From IMG/VR virus record IMGVR_UViG_3300028197_000084, positions 1 through 32,742 of that record: 32,742 bases of DNA; one strand, written 5' to 3'. This DNA comes from a virus. The notes beneath the pieces were generated by a model. It was not told where the DNA came from and did no database searches. It was given only the letters and a program-made list of their open reading frames with translations. This document shows positions 1-8,684 of this stretch, piece after piece (the stretch's first letter is position 1; every line of letters starts with the position of its first letter). The position numbers were made by a program, and so were the translations under genes.

Positions 1-1
1 T

Positions 2-1291
2 AGCGCCTACTTGTTGACAGTTGATCTTGTAAAAGCTAAAAACAATGTAGGATTTGATTATTACACAGAAGGGGTAGACGTATTTGTATTAATAACCTTG
101 CCCAGAGTTGCGTACACGGACGAGGGTAACTACAAAGAAGGAATGGCAAATAAAGTAAACTTAGCCAATTTAACTCATTATCTTAGAGAAGACGTTGTTA
201 TAGGTATGCCCGGAATGTCAGCGACTCCCTCATTACCAGAGGGTTTCAAAGTAGAAGATTATGACATTCAAGGTAGTGATGGTACAGCGTATCAAAAAGC
301 CGTTGAAGGTTTAACTTTTTCAATCAATAGAAGAATTAATATGGCATCACCGGGACCAGTTTTTCCTATGGTAATAGCCCTCCCTTTGACGAGTAACCGT
401 AGAACTTATGGTCCTTGGATGACATCCTCAACAGATAACGGTAGGCTTGAATACATTTCAGATGAATCGTTAACTCCTTGGGGTTATAATGGCTACAATG
501 GAATGAATGAAGCTGGAAACCTTTTATCTTCAAGAACTGTTGCAAGCGATTTATCTAACGAGAGAGCATCATTTAACATGGTGGGCTGGCCTAGCGGCTT
601 GACTGTCGCTGGTTTACTAGAAAATGGCCCAGCTATAACTAGTATTAATGTAGACTTTAGTGCGCAAGGAGTAAAGACTACTGTAACTATGGATTCGTAC
701 ACTCCCTCTTTTGGCAAGATGCAAAAACAAAGATCAGATCAACTAAAAAAAGTCGCTAGCATGGGAAGAGAACTTGCAGACCAAAGAAACAAACTTATAA
801 GAAAAAATATTATTAACTCTAAAAGTAATTTTAATTTTGCTGAAGGTCAAAAAAGATTAGAATCTTATATTGATACAGTGCAAAGAAATAGATCATACGG
901 AAGAGATCATAGCACTCCTTTGGAGCGAGGAGAGACTAAGAATAATAATATTTCCACATATGATTTTCAGCCTACTAAAGCAATAATAAACAATACGTCG
1001 TATGATCCAGAAAAACCACCAGAAGGTGATTTTGTTGGAAGTGGACTGTTGATTAAAAATAGCTCTGTTCAAAGCTCACAAGACGCTTCAGAGATGAGCG
1101 CCATAATGGCTCAAAGTAGATTTCAATATCATAAAAATTATTTTAATAGTATATCTACTTCTAATGATGAAATGTTCCACCCCGCTTCGTTTACTTGGCA
1201 CTATGTTTTGCCTAATATAAAACAACCTATTGATAGAATGATTTATTTAGACGACCTAGATAATGATGAAAACGTATCATATTATGACTAA
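2..1291 (+). CDS. Virion structural protein, C-terminal part (5' end outside window)
   Basis: The reading frame is open from the first bases of the window (codons from position 2, no stop upstream), so this is the last ~429 residues of a longer protein. No enzyme motif is visible. The first ~200 residues are rich in Gly, Pro, Asn and beta-type sequence. Near residue 235 there is a segment reading TVTMDSYTPSFGKM, followed by a Lys/Arg-rich stretch (about 240-300) that looks helical. The C-terminus is Asn/Asp rich. It is followed after 12 bases by the next gene, whose ribosome site (AGGAG) lies in the gap, so the two are probably co-transcribed. The lack of catalytic motifs and the neighbours suggest a tail or baseplate component; the exact role is not recognisable. 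Confidence 0.6.
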   Translation, partial: SAYLLTVDLVKAKNNVGFDYYTEGVDVFVLITLPRVAYTDEGNYKEGMANKVNLANLTHYLREDVVIGMPGMSATPSLPEGFKVEDYDIQGSDGTAYQKAVEGLTFSINRRINMASPGPVFPMVIALPLTSNRRTYGPWMTSSTDNGRLEYISDESLTPWGYNGYNGMNEAGNLLSSRTVASDLSNERASFNMVGWPSGLTVAGLLENGPAITSINVDFSAQGVKTTVTMDSYTPSFGKMQKQRSDQLKKVASMGRELADQRNKLIRKNIINSKSNFNFAEGQKRLESYIDTVQRNRSYGRDHSTPLERGETKNNNISTYDFQPTKAIINNTSYDPEKPPEGDFVGSGLLIKNSSVQSSQDASEMSAIMAQSRFQYHKNYFNSISTSNDEMFHPASFTWHYVLPNIKQPIDRMIYLDDLDNDENVSYYD

Positions 1292-1303
1292 CAGGAGTTA
1301 ACA

Positions 1304-4300
1304 ATGCATAAAGGAAATGCTATAAGTTCATTGCCAGCTGGACACTATTTTTACATAGCGGGATTACAACGCTATGGATTGGCTGTTATGAGTAGAGAAG
1401 ATTTTAAGGAAATAGTAAAAGAATCAAACTCAAACTTGCCCGAACCACTACATGATTATTCTGGTTCTGATATATTTAATTTTTTGACTACAGAGTATGG
1501 AGCAGTTTCTTTTCAACATAAGTTGTATGACGACTCTGGTGGCTACATTTTTAAAACTTACGCGCTTAATGATCTGATTGATTTGTTAGACTATGTTAAT
1601 GATACGCCTTATAAAGAAAGGATAGAAACAGCTAATTTATCTAGCAAAGAAAAGAAAATTGCACAAATTCAAAATAGTCCTGAAGGATGTTTGATTGCTA
1701 ATAGAAATTGGGACACCGGAAAAGACAAGTTTGATGATGATGGTTATTCTAAAAGTGTGAAGATTTATTTTCATAAAAAACACCAAGAATCAACTGATCG
1801 CGTTCCATCTTTCAAGTCAGACACCCTGTTTACGGCTCATCCCAGAAGGCGCAGTGGGGCTAAGTACGCTTTTAAACAATCTTTAAAAGAGGAAACTGGA
1901 GTATATGTTGGCAAGGTCAATCTAACAGAATCAGACTTCGCTTCTATGGTATCGGCTCCTTTAAAAATGATATACAATCATACAGAAGGAATGTGGGAAT
2001 CCAGTTCTAGTTTTTTATGTATGCTTTTAGATGATGTAGATGCTGCTGAGATATTAGATCCAGCTGTAGCTCCTGATGGTCTGGACTATGATTCTGATTA
2101 CTTTTATGGAGGTTCAGCATCAGCTTCTGTGTCAGACTTTAAAACCGGATCAGCTATGCCTATGACTGTGCAGGGTAATAATCCTCGATCTTTTGGTCCC
2201 AACCTAATAAAGTATGACAGTTCGACTAAAGTTGAAAAAGTTAGAGTTGTAAATAGGACTACTCAAATATTTTCTAAAGGTGAGATAGCTCTAGCCATGC
2301 AGATTGATGGAGAAAATTTGTTAATTAAAATTAGCGGAGAAGGCGTTATACAAGAACGACCTCCTGCTTTTAAAGGTCCGTGGTTGTTTTCTAAATTCTT
2401 AGCTAGTTCTGATGATTATTTTAGATTAACCAATGGAGATTTTGTACAGGCTGGCGATGAAATTATTAATTTTGTTTATGATAAGTTTTATAGGGATAAT
2501 GAAACTAGACTACTCTCTATTGATTACTTTCAAGATAACGCTCTTAATCAAACTAAAAGCAATCTAGGTAGACCAGATACCACAACTGGAACTTTGACAG
2601 ACAATGCTTATAGTGAAAGAATTAATGTTTCTGCTCCTACTGATGATTCGACATCAGTAATAATTGATGACTTAGATGTTCAACAGATTAATATGTTTTG
2701 GGGACCAGTGTTTAATGGGGGGTATGCTGGTAAAAAGTTTAAGGATGGAGATGGTGGAGAGGGTAAGGAGATAAGTGAATTTCAAATTCCAGCAGAAGTA
2801 GCCACTCTTGGACCATTTAAAAACAAAGCGGGAGACTATGATGGTTCTCCAATTGAAGACCATCAGGATTTAATTTTAAAAATAAACGGTGGTAATCCAG
2901 AAGAAATATCAAACTTGAGATCCTCAGATGATCGCTATATATACGCGAGCGGTTGGAATGCTAAACCAAACGATGCTAATACTATACAGTTTTCTCTTTG
3001 TCCAGCAGAACTTTATGCCCATCTTGACTCTACAACTAGAGTTATAGTTGATGGTAAATTATTTAGTAGTGCAGAAGAAGAATGTAGAAATTTCTATGAC
3101 AGCGCAGATGATTTTCACGGTATGGGAGCTGGTACAAACTTGTTTGGAGGTGCAACGTTTGGTAGTTTTACTTCTAAAGAGATCGCTGATAAACACCTTT
3201 ATGATAGTAGGCAAACATCTGTTGGTCCAAAGTATGACGCTTTCATACAAAAAGAACCTAGCCAATTTCATAGACCTCAAGGTTGCTACAAAATGTTTGG
3301 AGATGATAATAATAATAGTGCGTATCTTGGCGCGAACGCTGTAGGAACTACTTGTGCAAGACGTTTAGTTTTTAGAAGTGGAGCTTGGGTATTAAATGTA
3401 GACACAGAGCAAGTGTTTGGCACTCAAGGTGTTTTCTATGGAGGAGGTGGTGGTGGAAGTATTAGCATGACCATATTGCCGTTCGTAGGAAGCTGGGTCA
3501 ATGATACTAGAGGAAAGACCATACAGGGAACCACTGTTGTTTGGGGGTCTTCTATGGATAGAATTGAAAGTTTTGGAACAGCCGCTCTGCATGTACAAGT
3601 GTACGATGGTTGGCCTAGAGAAGATACGTTATGGTTATCTCAATACGCACAACCTCTTCATTTCAACCCTGAATCGCATGGTTCCGAAGGCGAAGAAGTA
3701 GAGACAGAAGTTGATAGCTGGGATGCTGCGGAAGAAAAATTTGTAAAAATTATAGTAAAAACTAGAGCTTTGGAAACTAGAGTTGATTATACTGTCCCAA
3801 CAAAAACAAGCTATGCAGTAGTTCAAAACGCTAGGAAGGTAATTTACACTCCGGGATTCGCTTTGCAAGGAGACGAGGTGCCATTAGGACAGGTAGAACC
3901 TACTATAGAATTAAAACCCAACCATTTATGGATTAGCAAATTTGATAGAAGAGGTCAATTTATAACTAAGTACGGATATAGTTATGATAGAAAAGTCATT
4001 GGAGTTGGTGGAACACTAGGTATTGTTGATGGTGGCGATAAGTTTGAAGTAGATCAAATGTGTCTATTAAATCAAGGAGTAGCTATTAAAGTTACAGCGG
4101 TAGATGAAGAGGGTGGAATTACGAATTTTATAATTGCTGACAGTGAAGACTTTGAGGAGGAATGCGCTACTGGCAATAGATCATCTGGAAATTGTCCTGT
4201 AATTATACCAAGTAGAACTGAAGATGAGGATGAAGTTAATCATTATAAATGTCGAGGAGAAGGCTTTGATCCAAAAACTTTTGGTCAATATGTAGATGGT

Positions 4301-4651
4301 GATATTGTTGATACGCCTCTAGAAATGTTGGTAACTAACCCCGCAGGTGGAGCATCAGCGACTGTATCGTTCTCTAGAGCCTACTGCTACAACAAGCCTA
4401 TGTGGGACTATGGACCTAAAGACCAGAGCGGTATGGTAAGGGTTAGCAAGCCCAGCGAGTCTGGACAGAAACGTGTCGTAGGCACTAGATCAGCACAGGT
4501 AGCAATAGAAGATAATCAAAATAGCCCATACCCCGGAGAATACGAGATTTTTACATACTGTCATAATGACATAGGAATATGCTTACAAAAAGATCCAGAT
4601 ATTACAACTGGCATACAAATGCATAACTATATTAAAGCAACTTTTGGCTAG
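1304..4651 (+). CDS. Large virion structural protein (1115 aa), function unknown
   Basis: ATG start, preceded by AGGAG seven bases upstream (CAGGAGTTAACA). The protein is long and dominated by Gly, Asp, Ser and aromatic residues with no enzyme signature, as in phage tail, baseplate or fibre-associated proteins. A run of six glycines lies about two thirds along, directly before SISMTILPFVGSWVND, and may be a hinge between two globular halves. Several cysteines cluster in the last 150 residues. The C-terminus ends shortly before the next structural gene. Probably a baseplate or tail protein by size and context; this is inference, and I do not recognise the family. Confidence 0.6.
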   Translation: MHKGNAISSLPAGHYFYIAGLQRYGLAVMSREDFKEIVKESNSNLPEPLHDYSGSDIFNFLTTEYGAVSFQHKLYDDSGGYIFKTYALNDLIDLLDYVNDTPYKERIETANLSSKEKKIAQIQNSPEGCLIANRNWDTGKDKFDDDGYSKSVKIYFHKKHQESTDRVPSFKSDTLFTAHPRRRSGAKYAFKQSLKEETGVYVGKVNLTESDFASMVSAPLKMIYNHTEGMWESSSSFLCMLLDDVDAAEILDPAVAPDGLDYDSDYFYGGSASASVSDFKTGSAMPMTVQGNNPRSFGPNLIKYDSSTKVEKVRVVNRTTQIFSKGEIALAMQIDGENLLIKISGEGVIQERPPAFKGPWLFSKFLASSDDYFRLTNGDFVQAGDEIINFVYDKFYRDNETRLLSIDYFQDNALNQTKSNLGRPDTTTGTLTDNAYSERINVSAPTDDSTSVIIDDLDVQQINMFWGPVFNGGYAGKKFKDGDGGEGKEISEFQIPAEVATLGPFKNKAGDYDGSPIEDHQDLILKINGGNPEEISNLRSSDDRYIYASGWNAKPNDANTIQFSLCPAELYAHLDSTTRVIVDGKLFSSAEEECRNFYDSADDFHGMGAGTNLFGGATFGSFTSKEIADKHLYDSRQTSVGPKYDAFIQKEPSQFHRPQGCYKMFGDDNNNSAYLGANAVGTTCARRLVFRSGAWVLNVDTEQVFGTQGVFYGGGGGGSISMTILPFVGSWVNDTRGKTIQGTTVVWGSSMDRIESFGTAALHVQVYDGWPREDTLWLSQYAQPLHFNPESHGSEGEEVETEVDSWDAAEEKFVKIIVKTRALETRVDYTVPTKTSYAVVQNARKVIYTPGFALQGDEVPLGQVEPTIELKPNHLWISKFDRRGQFITKYGYSYDRKVIGVGGTLGIVDGGDKFEVDQMCLLNQGVAIKVTAVDEEGGITNFIIADSEDFEEECATGNRSSGNCPVIIPSRTEDEDEVNHYKCRGEGFDPKTFGQYVDGDIVDTPLEMLVTNPAGGASATVSFSRAYCYNKPMWDYGPKDQSGMVRVSKPSESGQKRVVGTRSAQVAIEDNQNSPYPGEYEIFTYCHNDIGICLQKDPDITTGIQMHNYIKATFG

Positions 4652-4662
4652 TTTTTCGTGTA

Positions 4663-4668
4663 TATAAT
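4663..4668 (+). promoter_or_regulatory. Possible promoter -10 element before the 253-aa structural gene
   Basis: The 47-base gap after the 1115-aa gene contains a perfect TATAAT within GTGTATATAATAG. No good -35 hexamer lies 16-18 bases upstream (the sequence there is ACTTTTGG). It could be a phage-type promoter recognised mainly through the -10, or chance in AT-rich DNA. Its position in a rare gap, just before a likely highly expressed virion gene, is the main support. Confidence 0.3.
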
Positions 4669-4698
4669 AGTGTTGACACCCACAAATGGAGAAAAATA

Positions 4699-5460
4699 AT
4701 GGCAACAATCAAATTTTACGGTAACGTCACTGACGAAACCCAAGACCTTATAGATCACACCACTGGAAGTGGCATTGGCTTTTTTGGCTCTCAGTTTGGA
4801 GTTCCCGTAGCTTTAACTGATGTTCAGCAAACAACGTGGGTAACTACTGAAGATGGAGGAGATGCTGGCAATCAACTTAACAATAATGCATTATTTAGCA
4901 ATCCAGCTCCAGCTGAAACTACTGTAGAGGGTAAGATTAAGATTAACGGAGCTGATCCAATTAACTTGAGTAGACTTCCTAATTATCTTACAACTCTTAA
5001 TATTAGATTTGAACACGAAACACCTGTTATTGCATCTCAACCTAAGATTATTATTTTTGACAGATCAGCCATTACACAACATGCTGTAGACGTTAAAACA
5101 TATGTTTATGAAGCTAGACATCCCCTTGCTGGTCAAGACAAAACAAATCTCGCCCACAGAGGAAAAGCTGAAAACCATTGGTCAACATTTGATCCGGGTG
5201 TTGGTGGAAATCCCACACCAATGTCGCTTTCAAATTCTCCCGGACCCAGCGGATTGAACACTACAGTTTCAGACACTGGCGCTGGAACAGACTATTTCAA
5301 TTACTTATCAACTCTTCCCGGAGTTTCAGTAAATGATTACGATAAAGGTGGAGCTGGAGAATTTATGAGACATGATTGGTATATTGCTCTAAGCTCTTCA
5401 CCTATCGAAATTGGTCAGAAGAGAGAGTATGGATTATACTTTACTGTAGATTACTTATAA
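4699..5460 (+). CDS. Virion structural protein (253 aa)
   Basis: ATG start with GGAG seven bases upstream (TGGAGAAAAATA). The sequence opens MATIKFYGNVTDETQDLID and is full of Thr, Asn, Gly and short beta-type runs, without enzyme motifs. A segment LTTLNIRFEHETPVIASQPK followed by IIIFDRSAIT, and later EARHPLAGQDK and LAHRGKAENHW, looks like a conserved phage structural family that I cannot name. It is the last gene on the + strand before a strong terminator. It may be a tail or capsid surface protein; its small size and own possible promoter would fit a protein made in many copies. No signal peptide or membrane segment is seen. Confidence 0.6.
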   Translation: MATIKFYGNVTDETQDLIDHTTGSGIGFFGSQFGVPVALTDVQQTTWVTTEDGGDAGNQLNNNALFSNPAPAETTVEGKIKINGADPINLSRLPNYLTTLNIRFEHETPVIASQPKIIIFDRSAITQHAVDVKTYVYEARHPLAGQDKTNLAHRGKAENHWSTFDPGVGGNPTPMSLSNSPGPSGLNTTVSDTGAGTDYFNYLSTLPGVSVNDYDKGGAGEFMRHDWYIALSSSPIEIGQKREYGLYFTVDYL

Positions 5461-5538
5461 AAACTATTAACGACTATGGGGGGTAAAGGTAACGCAAGCA
5501 CTACCATACTCAGTAAAAGTAATTAGAGTTTAATAAAA

Positions 5539-5572
5539 AAAAGGGGAAAGGTTTTTACGCCTCTCCCCTTTT
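5539..5572. terminator. Bidirectional intrinsic terminator between convergent genes
   Basis: A 13-base stem (AAAAGGGGAAAGG paired with CCTCTCCCCTTTT, one A-C mismatch) closes an 8-base loop (TTTTTACG). The left arm is preceded by further A residues, so - strand transcripts end the stem with a long U run; + strand transcripts end with four U. It sits between the + strand virion genes and the - strand replication genes, which end towards each other, so it should stop transcription from both sides. The rest of the 129-base gap (5461-5589) holds no convincing gene. Confidence 0.85.
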
Positions 5573-5589
5573 CCCTCATCAAGCTGGTA

Positions 5590-5922
5590 CTACTCAGCTG
5601 TTTTAGTTTTTGGATTCCACTTGGTCCACCCGTTATCAGGAAGCCATGTGTCTCCATCTTTACGCTTTGGAAATAGTCCTCCACCCTTCTTCATAGAACC
5701 AAACGCAAGTTTAGCCCCACAATCCATACAGCGTAATTCAAAGTATTCATTTTCATCCACAGTTCTAACTACAAACCTAAGATTTTCAGACCCACATTTG
5801 CCACACTTGCTTTCTTCAAAAACCTCTTGAAATCTTGAGATTTGCATAAATAGTTCTCGATGTGTATCTGCATCAAACTCTGCTGCGATTCTACCATTTC
5901 CTGTCGTATACGTTAACTTCAT
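5590..5922 (-). CDS. Zinc-ribbon protein (110 aa), last gene of the replication operon
   Basis: Two Cys pairs, CGKCGSEN and CMDCGAK, about 26 residues apart in the middle of the protein form a likely four-Cys zinc ribbon. The tail is basic and Trp-rich (LFPKRK, then WLPDNGWTKWN). The start chosen is the second Met: its ATG overlaps the stop of the upstream gene (ATGA) and has GGAG six bases before it, whereas the first ATG has a poorer site. The tight coupling to the candidate annealing protein suggests a shared task, possibly ssDNA binding or loading of the recombinase. That is inference; no direct function is known to me. Confidence 0.65.
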   Translation of the reverse strand: MKLTYTTGNGRIAAEFDADTHRELFMQISRFQEVFEESKCGKCGSENLRFVVRTVDENEYFELRCMDCGAKLAFGSMKKGGGLFPKRKDGDTWLPDNGWTKWNPKTKTAE

Positions 5923-6692
5923 GAGTTTCTCCATTCTTCGTTATAACCAACAATCTCTTCAGGGATTGTACTTTTATCTCGCTGATAGTTATTGAGAACA
6001 TCAATGATCTCGCTAGCTACCTTCTTAGAAATCTTACGATTATTATCTACATTAAAAATATCCTTGAACAACTTTGATCCATTGACTTTTAGTTGTTTAC
6101 ATTTGATATCAATAAAATTATACTGAGCATCACTCATCCTTCCTGTGTCGTCATAGTCTCCAGCGCTGCTACTGTTCTGCTTAGAAAGATCACGAACGAT
6201 TTTAGCAGTATCTTTCTTAGTCAGTTCTTCTGCCGCAACGCCCTTGATCTTGAGAACTTTACGTAATGCCCTAGCTTCTGCTCTAGTGCTGGCGATTGCT
6301 ACAGCGAAGGCGCAGAACATGTCATCTGTATTACCTTCCCATGAATCTGCTACTTCTGCACATCTTAGCCCGCTAGCAAATTCTATAGTAAAAATAACAG
6401 TAGCTCTACCATGATGGTCGTCACGATCAGTAGGCTTTACCCACGTTGGACCACTGAAAGACATTGGCCCTAGAACTAGCTCAGAAACCCTTCTAAGCCC
6501 TGTTACAAGTGGATGTCCATTCATCATCTCATCTTCTTGAAAGAGCGTCATGGCGTATTCATGCCATTCTGGAGACAACATTGATGGCGCGTCTCCAAGT
6601 ATTACGTCTTTAACAGAAGTGTCCGTATTAGATGGTGTTTGCAATTCTTCAACTCCTTCAAATAAGTTAGTTTCCATATCTTCAGATAACAT
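5919..6692 (-). CDS. Candidate Rad52-like single-strand annealing protein
   Basis: 257 aa. The central region (about 95-152) has a beta-rich part followed by CAFAVAIASTRAEARALRKV, which resembles the A-x-T-x-A-x-x-R-A-L-R motif of Rad52/Erf-type annealing proteins. A linker follows, then a C-terminal helical module (about 186-235; MSDAQYNFIDIKCKQL, ISKKVASEIIDVL) of a type often attached to phage recombination proteins. The start is an ATG with AGGAGG four bases upstream; a TTG seven codons earlier would swallow that site. If correct, it would anneal complementary ssDNA during phage recombination, alongside RecA and the RecB-like nuclease encoded in the same operon. The family call rests on motif memory, not on a search. 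Confidence 0.45.
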   Translation of the reverse strand: MLSEDMETNLFEGVEELQTPSNTDTSVKDVILGDAPSMLSPEWHEYAMTLFQEDEMMNGHPLVTGLRRVSELVLGPMSFSGPTWVKPTDRDDHHGRATVIFTIEFASGLRCAEVADSWEGNTDDMFCAFAVAIASTRAEARALRKVLKIKGVAAEELTKKDTAKIVRDLSKQNSSSAGDYDDTGRMSDAQYNFIDIKCKQLKVNGSKLFKDIFNVDNNRKISKKVASEIIDVLNNYQRDKSTIPEEIVGYNEEWRNS

Positions 6693-6702
6693 TCTTCCTC
6701 CT

Positions 6703-7476
6703 TTATGCTTCAATTTCTATATAACGTTTTGATTGACTTGGGAACTTTTTGCTGATAGATGTAAGCTTATCAATAAGTTTGTTTTTCAACACTTCTTTAG
6801 TCCCCAACGATAGGGTGTCTGTAGTATGCCTTACTCTTATTATAGCAAAACCCTTGCTTAAAATCAACCCTGTTTTGTTAGAATCTGCTTTTATTTGTTT
6901 TTTTAGTTTGTCCTCCCCCCAAATTGGTAAGAAGTGAGAAGGTCCATCAACTTCAATAATACATTTAACATCTGGGAAATACATATCTATTTCTAAGTTC
7001 TCATTTGGTATTAAATTCTTCTTATGTATATGTACAGTAAATCCTTCTCTGGATATTTCTCCAGCAAGAAACCTTTCCAATTTAGATCCTTCCTTGCCAG
7101 CCTTGCGTATAGCTTGAATTGCTTTGGTTCTCATGATATCTTTTTCTTCTTCAGACATTTCACTCCATTTTCTACGAGCAAAGTCTACCCTCTTATCATA
7201 TTCATCTTGTGAAATATTATCCCAATATTTTTTAAGAGAATGGCTAATTTTTAGCTTCTCTTCCTTACTTCTCTTTCTCCCCTTTGTTGGTATAATAGAT
7301 ACTCCTTTTTGAATTGCATTTTTTTGCGCCGTACTTTTATCGTTTAGCTCAATATTTTGTTTAATTAATACCCTTCTTATTTTATTAGGATAAGTATTTA
7401 ATTCTTTAGCTATTTCATACGTACTCATTTTTTTGTTTACGTACATATCTACAATGTTAGTATTAGTGTTTTTCAT
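6703..7476 (-). CDS. Vsr-like (PD-(D/E)XK fold) homing-type endonuclease with HTH and NUMOD3-like repeats
   Basis: 257 aa in three parts. Residues ~10-45 form a helix-turn-helix (MSTYEIAKELNTYPNKIRRVL). Residues ~66-130 are basic with a NUMOD3-like element (GRKRSKEEKLKIS), as in DNA-binding regions of homing endonucleases. Residues ~132-215 form a Vsr/DUF559-type nuclease: LERFLAGEI, then LEIDMYFP, IIEVDGPSHF and a final strand FAIIRVRH. The acidic residues of IEID, EVD and the His after DGPS are the likely active site. ATG with AAGG upstream, two bases after the previous stop. It is probably a free-standing mobile endonuclease gene that targets a related phage locus. No intron or intein is evident around it. 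Confidence 0.75.
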   Translation of the reverse strand: MKNTNTNIVDMYVNKKMSTYEIAKELNTYPNKIRRVLIKQNIELNDKSTAQKNAIQKGVSIIPTKGRKRSKEEKLKISHSLKKYWDNISQDEYDKRVDFARRKWSEMSEEEKDIMRTKAIQAIRKAGKEGSKLERFLAGEISREGFTVHIHKKNLIPNENLEIDMYFPDVKCIIEVDGPSHFLPIWGEDKLKKQIKADSNKTGLILSKGFAIIRVRHTTDTLSLGTKEVLKNKLIDKLTSISKKFPSQSKRYIEIEA

Positions 7477-7478
7477 GA

Positions 7479-7901
7479 TTAACCTTCCAAGAAAGTTTCT
7501 ATAAATTTTTGTATGTCTGATGGCGTCACTCCTGATAGTCTTTTAATATCCTCAGAGTGTTTTTCATTACCAGCTAATATAACTATATCCTTATTTCTTA
7601 ATAGAGCCATTAATAATGGAATATTAAACTGCTGTCCTAAGTATACAAACGCTGGCTTGATGTCTTGATTCTTCTTAACAATAGTCTCTATGTCTTCTAC
7701 AACAAATGACAGTACTAAACCAGAGAACAAAGACATTTCTGGGAATCCAAAGCTAGCACATTGATTTGTGAATTTAACATATCCTTTAGTAAATATACAT
7801 ACGTCATTAACGTTCCTAGCTCTAACTTCGTTGATAACAGCATGTATCGCAGAATATATATCTTTATTTGGTAGATCGCAAATCCCTATGTTCTTCTTCA
7901 T
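7479..7901 (-). CDS. Protein of unknown function in glycan cluster (140 aa)
   Basis: The start used is the ATG of MKKNIGIC, which has AGGAGC at a good distance; a longer frame would overlap the upstream gene and lacks a site. The sequence alternates short hydrophobic strands and helices (DVCIFTKGYV, LVLSFVVEDIETIV, PAFVYLGQQF, DIVILAGN), so a Rossmann-like alpha/beta fold is plausible. There are no signal peptide, membrane segment or catalytic motif I can name. It follows the RgpF-like gene by eight bases and is the last gene of the cluster before the homing-type nuclease. It could be a remnant or single domain of a GT-B glycosyltransferase, but this is weak. Confidence 0.55.
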   Translation of the reverse strand: MKKNIGICDLPNKDIYSAIHAVINEVRARNVNDVCIFTKGYVKFTNQCASFGFPEMSLFSGLVLSFVVEDIETIVKKNQDIKPAFVYLGQQFNIPLLMALLRNKDIVILAGNEKHSEDIKRLSGVTPSDIQKFIETFLEG

Positions 7902-7909
7902 AATAGCTC

Positions 7910-8683
7910 CTAAATAAATATGTTTTGTTTTTTCATACACAAAGATACATAATAATAGAATCTCTCAAGCGCATGAGGCATGTCTCCATCTTCTCTGTAT
8001 GCTTCTGGAAAAAAGTTAGGATGTACGACAGACTGAGATACCTCCAAGACATCCTTACTAATTATAAACATATTACCAGCAGTAAATTTAAAGTTTAGTC
8101 TGTCTTTATCAATGTAACCGTGTACGTCGTACAATATATACTGTAGTTCTCTAAGCCATATTAATGTTTGCCTTGCTAATACTACTCCCTTTTTTTCAGA
8201 CATTGCAGTCTCTTTGTCAATTGCTATAAGTTTTTCTTCACTTAAAAGAGGCTCAAGTCTTTTTGGATTTGCTGAAGATATCATACCAACATCTTCTTTT
8301 AAGTAAGTATTAACAGTATCTGCATTGTCTACTAGAGGGTCTAGGTTTTGATCTACCCAATCTCTTTTGCTTGGGTTTTTATCATGAGCGTACAGTACAA
8401 ATTCTTTATCTTCCTCATTATTAGTTTGGATTGATTTAAAAAATCCAACTTGATCATTTCCACAATTTTCTACATATACTGCTCTTACATCTGAAAATTT
8501 ATCTTGACAATAGTTTAACAGTCTGTCGTTTGCTTTTCCATCTGTATTGAATGATACGTTAATTCTTTTCCCCTTCCACCCCTTGTGTATCTTGTCTATT
8601 AAGTATATAGATTCTTCTTCATACCATAGATGTAGATGAACTTGTATTTTATTTTTATTTAATTCTTTTGTAGTCGTAGTCAT
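7910..8683 (-). CDS. RgpF-like polysaccharide synthesis glycosyltransferase-related protein
   Basis: 257 aa. The order of motifs matches the rhamnan synthesis protein F (RgpF) family: an opening strand VHLHLWYEEESIYLI, then VYVENCGNDQVGFF (the family usually has an N-R-G-R-D motif here), EFVLYAHDKNPSKRDW, VGMIS, FTAGNMFIIS, and FFPEAYREDGDMPHALERF. The last segment, with DG...AHALER-type residues, is the best hallmark. Members of this family act in the assembly of cell-wall or O-antigen polysaccharides. Soluble: no membrane segment. The start has no clear ribosome site but lies one base after the preceding stop, so translation is probably coupled. Together with the GT4 genes it suggests synthesis of a short glycan. 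Confidence 0.7.
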   Translation of the reverse strand: MTTTTKELNKNKIQVHLHLWYEEESIYLIDKIHKGWKGKRINVSFNTDGKANDRLLNYCQDKFSDVRAVYVENCGNDQVGFFKSIQTNNEEDKEFVLYAHDKNPSKRDWVDQNLDPLVDNADTVNTYLKEDVGMISSANPKRLEPLLSEEKLIAIDKETAMSEKKGVVLARQTLIWLRELQYILYDVHGYIDKDRLNFKFTAGNMFIISKDVLEVSQSVVHPNFFPEAYREDGDMPHALERFYYYVSLCMKKQNIFI

Positions 8684-8684
8684 A

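Noticed and set aside
3048-3344. 98-aa + strand frame inside the 1115-aa gene
   Set aside because: It lies fully inside a virion gene in another frame with no plausible composition or domain.
4673-4678. TTGACA as a -35 box before the 253-aa gene
   Set aside because: No -10 lies 16-18 bases downstream; the position there is already the ribosome site and start codon.
5477-5527. 16-codon frame (MGGKGNAS...) after the last virion gene
   Set aside because: No ribosome site and too short to judge; it sits in the leader to the terminator.
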